Origin: Romanomermis culicivorax
Taxonomy: Eukaryota; Nematoda; Enoplea; Mermithida; Mermithidae
Direction of reading: 5' to 3'
DNA: 64,000 bases
NCBI GenBank assembly: GCA_963922205.1
Contig: CAWUHX010000514.1
Span: 1 to 64,000, forward strand
In this document: in pieces, positions 22,901 through 34,900 of the stretch
Layout of the letters: the number at the start of each line of letters is the position of its first letter
Position numbering within the stretch: the stretch's first letter is position 1
Notes under the pieces: model-generated
What the model was told of the DNA's origin: nothing
The model's input: only the letters and a program-made list of their open reading frames with translations
The model's database searches: none
Translations under genes and position numbers: made by a program

Positions 22901-25900
22901 TTGGTAAGGCCCCCGTATTTAGAACAAAGTTTATCTTTGTTGTTGTAGGTCTGGGGATAACCGGACTGTTGCACAGATCACCGAGGCTTAGCCAAGGTAT
23001 CAGTTCTAACAGGTCAGTTCAGACCCAATCTTTTCTTACGCCTCTTAAGGAAAGACCTGCACAACAAGTGGTGGCTTTTAACTCCTTACCACGGAACTTC
23101 GTAGTCAGACTAGGAGAAAAGAAAATCCTCCAGGTTTCTACAGAAAGTTAGCAGAATTTAAAATGCCTAACGAAAGGATACCGAGAGGTAATACTTTACG
23201 TAGATCACCACCCAGAGTGGCGAGTGCTGGGAATCTAGTCAATTTGGGAGACGGAGATCAGCAACGGCATGCTGCTCCAGACCCAGTGATCCCAGATCAA
23301 ACTCCCGCGAGGGTTCAACCATTGCAACAAAATGCAATGCATTTTACGCCTCAAGATGCAGGCGTACCAATTGACCGACCGCCAGCGATTGCCATCGATC
23401 CGCAGGAGGCAGGCCCGGCGAATCCGAACCCAGACGCCGATGGACCGCCGCAGCAAAATTTCAAAAGGTCACCGCCGCCAAAGGTCGAATTAGCAGGACC
23501 AAAAAGGGACGTCGTTACGCCCGAAATTCGACCAAATTTCGAAGAAAGGGACCCCGAAATCGATCAAAGATTAGAGAGGATTCCCCAGGAACAAGAGCGA
23601 TTCCAACCGCAGGAAAGAGCTCCTGAGATGTCCAATCAGGAGTTGGCGACGCAGCTACGCGAGTTGAAAGGGACCGTCGAAGCCTTGTTCGACATAATCG
23701 CGAATGCCGCCACAGAGGACAACAAAAGGGAAGCCGACAGGCGCCGACAGGAGCCGGATAGACAGGTTAGACCATGTAATAGGGGTGCAGAAAGAGACAA
23801 CCATCTCGCTGCTGAAATAAATGCAGGTGCAGGGCCTAGTAATAGGCCTGATGTTGATGAAGGGCAAAGGCTTAACTTTGAGCCCAAAAGTTGGAGAGGT
23901 CCAGCTAGAGATCTTCGATTCGAAGGAGCTGAGCAATCGGCAGACTTCAGGAATCAAAGTCAGATAGCTCCGCAGCATCCAACTTTAACTAGAGTGGTCT
24001 ATGATGGTAGAGGAAATATTGTTGATCCAGATACCCTTAGACCAGATCAATTGGCATGTTTCCCATATAGGGACTACAGGTTTGACAGAGACAACATACC
24101 ATCAAATCAAGGAGGTGTACCACCTCAACGAGATCCAAATAGAGTTATGCTGCAATCCCTGAACTCTGATATTGACCCAGTATTAACAGCAGCTTATGAT
24201 CAGAGGGAAGTGCCATCAAATAATTTGGCACAAGAGATTGTAGTCAGGAATATCGTTAAAGGTGTGTTACCCAAACTTTTAGATGAGGGTATGGTAAATC
24301 AGCAGGTGCTTAGCTTCTTAACAGCACTTGAAGGGGAATTCCGTAGGGATACACCCGAATCAGCTAAGTATGAAGCACTACTGAGGCTTTCTAAAGGTAG
24401 ACCGAAGGCTGTTGCAGGAGACAACATGACCTATAGGGAGGCCAGGAGAGCCATTATTAATGTCTTTGCACCTGAGTGCAACCTGGAAATGTTAACCAGG
24501 GAGTTGTTTGAGATCCAACAAAGACCCAATGAACAGGCCGTAGAGTTTTTAAAAAGGGTCAGTATATTAGTGGAACTAGTTAAAGGTGATTTAGACTATC
24601 AGTCTAAACAGAGACTGATTATTGATACCTTTATTTACAAGAGTGATCCTACATTTCAGTCTGAACTGAAAAATTCAAAGCATACCTTTAGAACCTGGTA
24701 TGATCTTGCAGTAGAGGTTCATGATATTGAACGTAGGTACAAAAATGCCTTTCAGAGATATGGACCCAAGGGTACACAACAGGATCCTATAGTAATTAAT
24801 GAAGTAGGTATGCCTAGTGGGCATGATCCTGAAATTGCCGTAGTTGCCAGGAACCAGTCAGAAGGATATCAACAAGGCCAGAGGCAAAGGTTTCGGCAAC
24901 CGTATCAAACTGTAGGTAATCAGGTACAGGCCCAAACTCAAAGGTCAAGGAGTGATTCTCCTGAGATAGAAGAGATTCCAGTTCGGGAAGCCCCTAGGGC
25001 TCAGACCGAAAAAGGTAAAAAAGAATCTCTTCTATTGAAAATCTCTAAAGAGATGGTACAACTGGTCGAAAGGTTCGACCAGCTCCAGCAAAAGGTTGAT
25101 AACAGGCAAATGGAAAATCGGTCTGATGTGGCCATACCTAGTACCAGTCAGGGAGGTCAAGTTTCCCGAGATCCGACAAAGCCATGGTGTGAGTTCCACA
25201 AGAACATAACACATAATACTGCAGACTGCAGGACATTGAGAGTATTGTCCGAGCGCAGGAGCAGAGGTAGAGCCAGCTTCCCTACCTTCAACAGGGGAGG
25301 CTTCAACACTTTTGCTCGAGGTAACTATAGAGGTAGAGGAGGTTACCCAAATGCCAACTTTAATAGCAGAGGCAGAGGTGCTTATAATGTAGGCTATTCA
25401 GGTTATCAGGATAGCCACGAGAGTTACCAACAGAATTCAGATTATAATGAATTTCTGGAGTTTAAAAAGCAGAAGGAGCTGCAGAAGCAGTTCCAGCAGA
25501 TGCAGCAATATCAACAGCAAGCTGCATTACAGCATCCTCAGCCTCCTCAGGCGATTATGGGTCCGACTCAGACTCTGCAACAGGGTCAATTCACAAATCA
25601 GCCACCTCAAAAGGATTATTCAAGTGTTATGGTTGCAAGGCAATCTCAAATGAGTCCTTTAGGTGAAGTAAACCAGAGAGTGAGTTGCCCAAATGTTGTA
25701 TTAGGTAGTATTGTGCAAATGAATGCAATTGCACCACAACCTGTAGTACCATCAATACAAGTAATAAGGAGAGGCACACCAGCTAGTCCTCAGGAACAAC
25801 ATTTGCTGGATACGTACCCCAGAACAGCCCCATTCCACATTGAGGTTGTTATAGGAGGTCGTAAGACAATGGCTTTAATTGACACAGGAGCTCAGTGCAC

Positions 25901-28900
25901 TGTCATGTCGGCTAAGTTTCTGAAAGAAACTTTGGGCCCAGATTACACTGAATATCCCAGGATATTAAATGTCACTGTAGCCAACGGTAAGACAGTCCAA
26001 GCCCATGGGTATATCCAATTTAGGATGGATACGTTGTGTGGACAGTTCCCCGTAAAAGCAATTGTAATTCCTGAAGCAGGTGAAAATGTCATTGTAGGAA
26101 CAGACTTTTTGGCTCATCCTCAGGTAGGAGCCATAATAGATTTCAGGAATAGGACGATGACGCTCAACAACCGTCAACAATGGATATACGTGACGCCGGA
26201 CCAGCCCCAATCCAATTGTGGAGAGGTCATGACCACGAGCGCCGCGGAATCCACGATGAGCGCCGCCGACCAGTACCAGCCAAAGATTTGCCTGCTAAAG
26301 GTTTCGGTGCCAGTGGTGAGTGTGAATCCCATCTACTTACCTAGTGGTACTGATATACTTCTGAGAGCAAAGCTTTGGGATAAGGTAGGCGAAAATCGCC
26401 TCAATGGAATCATAATAGAGTCTGAAGACAATGAAGAAAGGTTCCACATTGATAGTACCATAGTAGATGGTACAAAAGATGATTTTGTTGTTATGGTATC
26501 CAACAACACAGGATCAGGATGCCATTTGAAAAGAAATCAAATAATTGGCCATACTAATTCAGTGTTGTGTGATACTGATAACGAAGATCAACTTAAGGGG
26601 AAGATAGTTGAGGATTTGGAGAAGCTGCAAACTTGTGCAGTCCAGGCTAGACCTGATTCGACTCAAGTGGATGAGAAAGAGTTCAAGGAAGCCTTGTACA
26701 ATATGCTAGCTAAATCCAACATACCATCTGAACAATTGGAACAAGCTTTACGGTGTCTCGCAAAATATAGAGACGTGTTCAGCTTGCCCAGTGATCCTCC
26801 AACTACTACACCCTATTTGACCTGTAAAATAAATACAGGGGATGCAGCACCTGTGGCAAAAAGGTACCACAGGACTGCCATAAATTTACGGCCACATGTT
26901 CGTGAGCATGTGCAAGATATGCTCAAGAAGGGTGTAATTGAGCCATCAAAGTCGCCTTGGGCAGCTCCGTTATTCCTTGTAGGTAAAAAGGATGGTACCA
27001 AGCGACCAGTAGTGGACTTTAGGGGTATAAATGATGTTACCAAGGATGATGAGTATCCCATTCCTAGAATGGATGACTATCTAGACTGTTTAGGTAAAGC
27101 CAAATTTTATACTACCCTAGATCTCAAATCAGGATATTGGCAAGTGCCAATGGATGAAGAAAGCAAGGAGAAAACTGCTTTCATATGCCAAGAAGGGCTT
27201 TATCAATTTAAAGTCATGCCCTTTGGCCTAAAAAATGCGCCAGCCGAATTCCAGCGTATGATGGAAAGAGTTTTGCATCCATATGCTTGGAAAATCTGTC
27301 TAGTTTATATAGACGATATAATTGTGTTCTCAAATACGTTTGAGGAACACTTAGTTAATCTAGAGCTAGTCCTGCAAGCTCTAAGAAAGGCTCATTTGAC
27401 CTTGAAGCCGGAGAAGTGTGAATTCCTGCCTGAGAGAGTTCATTTTTTAGGACATATCTTAAATTCGGATGGAGTTTCCCCAGATCCGAAAAAGGTCAAA
27501 GCTATAAATGATTTCCCATTCCCAGAGTCTAAACGTAAACTGCAAAGGTTTCTAGGTATGTTGCAGTGGTGTAAAAAGTTCATACCGGGTTTGGCCAAAC
27601 ACGCCGAACCGTTGTACAAACTAACTGGGAAGAACTGTGTTTGGGAAGTCACGGAGGTTCACCATCAGGCTTTTAGGAGCCTGAAAGAAGCACTATTGTC
27701 TGTGCCATTCCTTAGGTATCCGGTTTTGGATGGGTCTGCGGACTTTGTCCTTCAGACAGATGCCAGCGGAACGGCACTAGGAGCAGTCCTTTACCAGGAG
27801 ACCAAGTCAGACCGCTGGGTAATTGCTTACAATAGCAGAATTTTAAAAGGGGATGAGAAAAAGTGGTCAGCCACGGAAAGGGAGTGCTTGGCAATTGTGT
27901 ATGGCTTGAAGTTATACAAGCACTACTTAGTGGGTCATAGGGTGATCATAAGAACTGATCACAAACCTTTATTATCTATGAAGGTTAATGCCATGACCAA
28001 TGGTAAGTTGAAGAGATGGTACTCATTCATCTCTCAGTTCAACCATAAACTAGAGTATGTGCCTGGAAAACAAAATGCCATGGCAGACTTTTTGTCCAGG
28101 ATGGATGAACCAGACGATCAAGCGGAAAAGATACCGCCAAAATGGGAACACATGTTCTCAGAGGGTAAACGAGAGTCTGGAAATCTGAAAGATCTTGAGG
28201 CACAGCTAATTGAGAAAAAACATCTCAATTTGGTAAAGAGATTCAGAATTCTGACAGATCGGAATCCTGAAGACGGTACTCCGTTATATCTGGAGCCAAA
28301 AGGTAAGAATAATCAGAGGACTGAAGTAAGTCCGAGATTCACTCAAATTTATCCAGAAGATTCTGAGGGTGATCCAGAATCAAACTCGCCTGCAGACTTG
28401 ATAAATGCCGTAACTACAAGGAGCATGGCGAAGGAAGCGGAGAAGAGTAATCAGGCTCAGATCCAGCCTGATGGCAATCAGGTCAACGGAAAGGTAAGTA
28501 GGGGAAACCAGGACAAAGGTAAGGAAAAAAGAGTAACCTGGTTATACCCAGAAAAGGAACAAGAGTTTACTTTGGCAGACCCAAAGGAGAATGAATTACC
28601 AAAAGGGCTAATTAGAGATGATCTCATGGCCCTCTTGCAGAGAAAAGATCAGGTATTACAACCATATTTTGATAGATTGGGTCCAAATGGGACAACCAAG
28701 TATCATAGTGGATTTTATATCCAAAATGAAGTGTTATACCGCGAAGCCGGACAGGGATCGGATGATCAAGTGGTCATCCCATCCTGCCTTAGGGACAATA
28801 CTTTGCACCAGTACCACGGTGCCGTAATGATGACTCATCAGGGGTTCAAAAGAACCCTTGCTATGATTAAAAAACGGTTCTGGTGGCCTGGAATTGAAAA

Positions 28901-31900
28901 GGATGTCAGGCACTGGATAAAATTTTGTCCAGTTTGTCAAATGGCTAATCAGGGAAACACAGAAATTCCACCACTGATACCAATTATTCCACAAGGTCCT
29001 TTTGACATAGTATCAGTGGATATCGTGGGTATTTCTCCACTTAGTGAGAAGAGACCGTATGTCATAGTCTTTCAAGACTATTTTACAAAGTGGGTTGAAG
29101 CTGAACTGATCCCAGATCAGTCAGCTAGCACCGTTGTAGATACTTTTCTACAAGCTATTGTATTTAGGCACGGGACTCCACGGAGACTACTCAGCGATAG
29201 AGGAGGTTGTTTTACCTCAGATCTAATGAAGGAGATCTGCTAGTTATTGGAGTGTCAAAAAATTTTTACAACAGCCTACCACCCACAAGGAAATGGTATG
29301 GTAGAAAGGTTTAACCAGACACTCATCAAACAGCTCAGAAAGGTGGCCATCGAGGAAAAAGATAACTGGCCAAGATACTTGAGAGCCGTGGTGTTTGCAT
29401 ATAATGCCACACCACATGCAGCCACGGGGCAATCCCCATTTTCGTTGCTTAGAGGTCACGAGGCAACCTTCGGGTTAAACTTATCGAAAGCATACGATAT
29501 TGTAATGCCGGACAGCAATGCTGAGGCATACAAATTTGTGTTGACAAATCATTTAGTCAACCTTTACGAGGATATTGCCAAAAATATCCAGAGTGCTGCC
29601 GAAAAATCGAAGAAATACTTCGATAAAAAGTCCAAACAAAATGGATTTAAAGAAAAGGATTGGGTTCTGCTCAAAGTAGATAAGCAGAAAAAACTAGCGC
29701 TACCATGGTCCGGTCCGTTCATAGTTACGGACATTTCGCGAGAAGCAGAGAACGTTGTCACCATTGTGCATTGGGACAACCCGCTAAATCGCCAAACAGT
29801 TTCAATCAGCAGGTTGAAACATTTTCGTTACGAGACCACTAGGGTCTTGCCGCAAATAGCGCGAGCCAATCAGGACGCGCCACGTGACGAAAATGCGTCA
29901 CTTTCCAATATGGCACAAACAGTTACGACTGGAGCGCCGATTCAAATGAAATCATTTGAAAATTCGCTCAAGGCGAATCTATGCGCGATCTCGCGCTGAT
30001 TTTTTTTTTATTTTTTATTTTGTGTACATATCTCGCGCGTGTAAGTACTAATTTTAATTAAAATTGTGTTAATTTGTAATATTTATCGCGCTTATTCGTA
30101 TTAATTTTGTAAATTTTTCATATTTATTTCAGACTTTGGGAAAAATTCTTCGGAATTTTAGACCAAAGTGACAACCCAAAAAATTTCCGACATTTTTTCC
30201 AAAAAATTAATTTTCAAATTTTTCATTTTTTCAAAATCAATCTATAGCTGCCCCGCTTATCTGAATTCTAAACTTCCATCGGAAGGAAGAAGTAAAATAT
30301 TCCCCGAACCGCGATAAAAAGGAAATTAGCAAAATTGCTAGATTAAACCTTTTTCAGCGTTCAATAAAATTTTAAATTTTATAAATTTATTATTCGAAAA
30401 AGAAAAAATTTCGAAGCGTAAAGAAATGGGAAAGGGCGCGCGGAACCGCCAACAAGCTCCGACGCGCCAGTGGTCGCACACAGAGCGCCACGTTGAATAC
30501 GGCAGGGCCCAGCACCGCCAAGACAACCGTTTTTTTTCTTTATCGACGGTAAGTTTCGAACTTATTTTTATCAAACATTCTTGGAAACCGCAGGTAATGC
30601 CCAGAAGTCACTGGAAGACCAGCTCGGCGCCCCAAGGGGCAGACGAGGTTAGAACTTAGAGGGAACGAAAAATGGGAGTACTGCGAAACGGAAGCTCGAA
30701 GCCAAGCAGGGAATTTCCAACTTGGAAATATACCTGATACCACCGAGAGCTATATGATTCAAGGGAAACCTAGAACCTTGGGTTCAGCCCGTTTTAATGT
30801 TTTATCATTCAAAAATTTATCAAAAATTATTTATTTTGAAATCAAATCAAATCATATCACTTTTTCGATATCAAATTCATTAAAAATTATCAATCTCGAG
30901 CGCTATAAAAATTGTAAATACAGCGCCATAAATGGAGCGTAGTTGGTCGCTCAAGCAGCTGGTCAGAGATTGGTGTCCGATCAAGTGGTGGACAATCGGA
31001 TCAGGTCTACCCTCCCCAACATATAGAGGTAGCAAGGGTAAGATTTGGTAAGGTGTTAGTTGCCTACCAGCTCAATGTTTGTATATCAGTGGCTCACCTA
31101 ACAACCTGCACTAAATTTAATTTTCTGCGAAACTTAACCTGCTTGGTGTTGTGGTGCTGGTGTAGTATAGACCCGAAAATGCGCTGAAAAAAGGGGAATA
31201 AAACACTAAAATTAATAGTACTTTATGTTTAGATTATAACGTCAAACGGGCCGTACGAATCCACGAACTGGATCAGTGGTTCAAAGCCACATTTGGGTAC
31301 TGGCCGGCCAATCCCAAGGAACCTCGAATGGTAGACATCGGGAAGGTCAGCCAGGTACTCCATTTTATCCGAGAAGTGTCAATCTTCAGAGGACAACCAG
31401 TTTGTGGTTTCGACGTTGAAAAAGTCAACCAGGATAAGGTCGCCGCCTTGTTCAAAACAAGGGAGGTCGACAATCCAATGGGAAAGCAGTTTGCCCGATA
31501 TATCAGCTTCGCGCTAACGAATGGTCAAACTTACGTTATTGATACAACGTCGATGATGATCAAAGAGTGGACCAGCCTCCACGACTTCTTGAACTCCGAC
31601 ATGCTCTTCGCCGGATATGCCGTACTGGAAGATCTGGTGAGTATCTATAACGTTTGTGGCGCAGGGCGAGATAATAAGGACAGGGACAAAACTGTCCCCT
31701 TACGGGAATTTCTAAGAAAGACCAAAGGTCGATACTTTGACTTAGACCGTTTCGTCCTCACCATGGTAGGAGTAAACCTGGAGAAGAAATGCTTTCAGAC
31801 AGGTATATGTCCCGAAACTTTTCGGTTAAAGGGACTGTTCACGGAATTTTATTTGATAGATGTGGGCCCCTACCAATATGACTTTTCGTTAAAAGCGAAC

Positions 31901-34900
31901 GGTGATCGGTTTGCCAAAAGGGGTATATTGCCGGAAGAGCTCAGATACGCCGCTCTAGACGCATACTACTCCTTATTGGTCATGTTTGCCGCCATTCACT
32001 ATGGCATGGCCGATCAACTGCTTATGCAAATGCAGATTTTCGACCATGACAAGGTGGATCCCAAAGAGATCAACACCATTGCCCTGCATTTTTATCAACA
32101 ATATCTAATGATTCCGGGCAATGTGAATCGAGAAATGGGGCTAGGTACCCCAGTTATGGAAACCGATCAGGTTCAACCAAATATGGTCTATCACATGATG
32201 AAGTGTGAGATGTATAACCGTTGGGCGGTACAGATGCAGGGAAATAACACAGGTTATTATACCGCGCCCACGGAGTGTAATCCAGTTCGTCCGCAGGGAG
32301 TTCAGCTGCCAAGTGGTTTCTACCCACTACTTCCAAGAGATAACAAACCAATGAAGGATGACGGATACACCACAGATAGTGATCCCGACGAAATCCAGGA
32401 CGTCCAGATACCAGACTGGGTTAATATTTCAAAAGATATCCTGGAAAATCTCAAGTCAGGTGGAGCCTACTGGGATTTAGACGGGAAAATTTCTTTGACT
32501 TTATACGAAAACGCCAAGCTATACTGGCAACAAGCCGGGAAGCCCGATACTATTCCACAAGAGGTGTTTTCCTCTAATAACCACTACCCAGTGGGTATCG
32601 AGGGCCATAGACAGGCCTATAAGACCAATTTTTACACGCCAAACTTGGCAAAAATTTCAGGTATGCTGGATGAGCGAAACTTCCCAGAGTTAGAGGTCAT
32701 CTGCAAATTTATGCCATTGGCTTATCATTTGGCATGGCATCATTCCAGAGCGGAGTGCGACTATGAAACTAGCGCTCTGCTAAACTATAACTTTCTAAAT
32801 AGTTATACTAAAGAAGGCCAGGAAATGATAAAGAAAATGTCCTGGAAGTCAGGCGACCGCCTGGCTTACTATTTAGAATTAGCAGCGACGCTACCGCCGT
32901 CGGAACCCCGCTTTCCATCTAAAAAAGGGGTATACGCATGGCAGAATCGGTTCGGTTTTGTCCCGCTACGATTTCGAGAAGCCGAGGAGATCCTACAAAT
33001 TGGCGATGACAAATCGCTATTGAAGGACGGAGCCTACAAGGTAAATCCTTATTTCTATGTAACTTTTTACTATGTAGGCTTCGAGACTTTAACGCCGGGA
33101 CTGCGGTATCCCATGATGGAAGACGCATCGCCAACCGACTACCCGATTACCTACGCACCAAGAAATCCGCTCGAGCTCAGACCGGAGTTTGTCAGTAAAA
33201 GCTTCCGGGAGAGAACAATGGCTTCAGAAATGCCCGGGTATACATTAACATATACCCCAGCCGGTGAGTTAATTTCTAAGGTACCGGTAAATCGTCCCTC
33301 AACTTCCCAAACAGCGCAAGCCGGAGGGACGGGACAGGTCAAGGCGCAGACGCAGGCGCTAGCGCCAGTGGTCAAAGCTACACCAGCTTTGGACACTGCT
33401 GCTACGCAGGCAGCTGCAGTAGTTGTCGTGGTGCCGCCGCCAATCCAACCAGCGGTGGCACAGCCGACTCAAGTACCTCAAGTACAACAACCGGCCGAGC
33501 CTGAGCCAGAGGTTGTCACCATAATGCAATCAGTACCTCCAGCACCAGCTGTTTTGCCGGCTAAAGTAAAGCAGCTGTTGCCGAAGATACGAAATTCAGA
33601 CTCTGAGTCCAGTTCAGAGGAGGATGTAGAAGAAGAAGAAGAGGGTGAAATCCTCGAATCTGAGGGCCAGACATCAGAGAATAAGGATGCGATGGAGGCC
33701 AAAACTCAGAAACAGGCTCTTGAGGAGGAAAAAATCCAGACTCAAATTGACGAAGCAGTCACCAAAATGTCAGGGATCGATGTCAGACTGGAGAAGATGC
33801 AGGAAGCATCCCAGGAGATACCTGTGAAGGCCAAAGATCCTAAGGATCATGACCGTCAAGCGAAGCAAGAGGCCCTACAGGCCAAAATTCAGGAACAGAG
33901 AAGGCTGACGCAGCAGGAATTCCTGCGTCAGAGGGCAATCCAAAGAAAGCTGAAGGAGCAGGCACTAGCCGACGATAGCTCAGATTCAGCCATTGCAGCG
34001 ACAGAGCTGATGAGGAGGGGAAGAATTGCCGAGGAAGGTATTCCTGGAATTTATTCCCCAGACAAAGTTCAGCAGATGTTAGCTGAAGGGATGTCGGAAA
34101 AATTTATCCGACACCTAGCCAAGGAAAAGGTAAGGCGTAGAAAGAGGATAGGTAAGGCCAAGCGACGCAGACTTGCAGCTCAAGGACAGCAGCAACAAGG
34201 AGCGGCCGCCACCGGATCTGAAAACGACGCCTACGATACGGCCGAAGAAACGACGACCCCACAATACTCGACGAGCCAAAAGTCGAGATCGGAGACTTCA
34301 AAGAGTCAGACGAGAACGGAGACTTCAAAAAGTCAGACGCGAACGGAGACCTCCATAGGCCAGACAAAATCAGATAGGACAACAGGGTCCACTGCGACAA
34401 CTTCGTACACTCAGACGCGAACGGTATCGAAAACCGGCGGAGAGGTTAGTACTTCTTCTGGCAAAAGTAAATCTGTGCCCTCCAGCTATACCGCAAGAAG
34501 TAGCAAACCTGCGGGAAGCGTATTGGTGAAGCCCGATCTTGAATCGGAGGAAAAATTGATCAAGAAGGTCAAACTGAATGTGGTAGCTAGTAGACCCGAA
34601 AGGGAACCACAGCAGTTTGTCACTCCTGGTTAGTTAGCCGAAACTCTGATTGATTATTGGGAGTGGCAGCGGGAACAAAGGTGTTTAATTGGGCCGATCT
34701 CTTTTGAAAATCCAGAGGTCGCCAATTATTTCGCCTTTGATCGGCAAGAACGGCCGATAATTTACAGAATGGTCATTGACGCCATGGCCGAGATTCACGA
34801 AAATTACCCCCAGCAATTCGAAATGCAGGGCGGATTTATGTTCGCATCCCTGAGGAGATCTGGGAATGGATAATTTTAATTCTCATCCCCAGATGGCTTC

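Noticed and set aside
22448-22948. 166-codon frame repeated almost identically at 36487-36987
   Set aside because: It lies within the two LTRs; repetition is due to LTR identity and the translation has no domain.
29241-34633. UAG as a sense codon in this organism
   Set aside because: Two stops in one transposon are better explained by mutation or readthrough; host genes give no evidence of UAG in coding frame.
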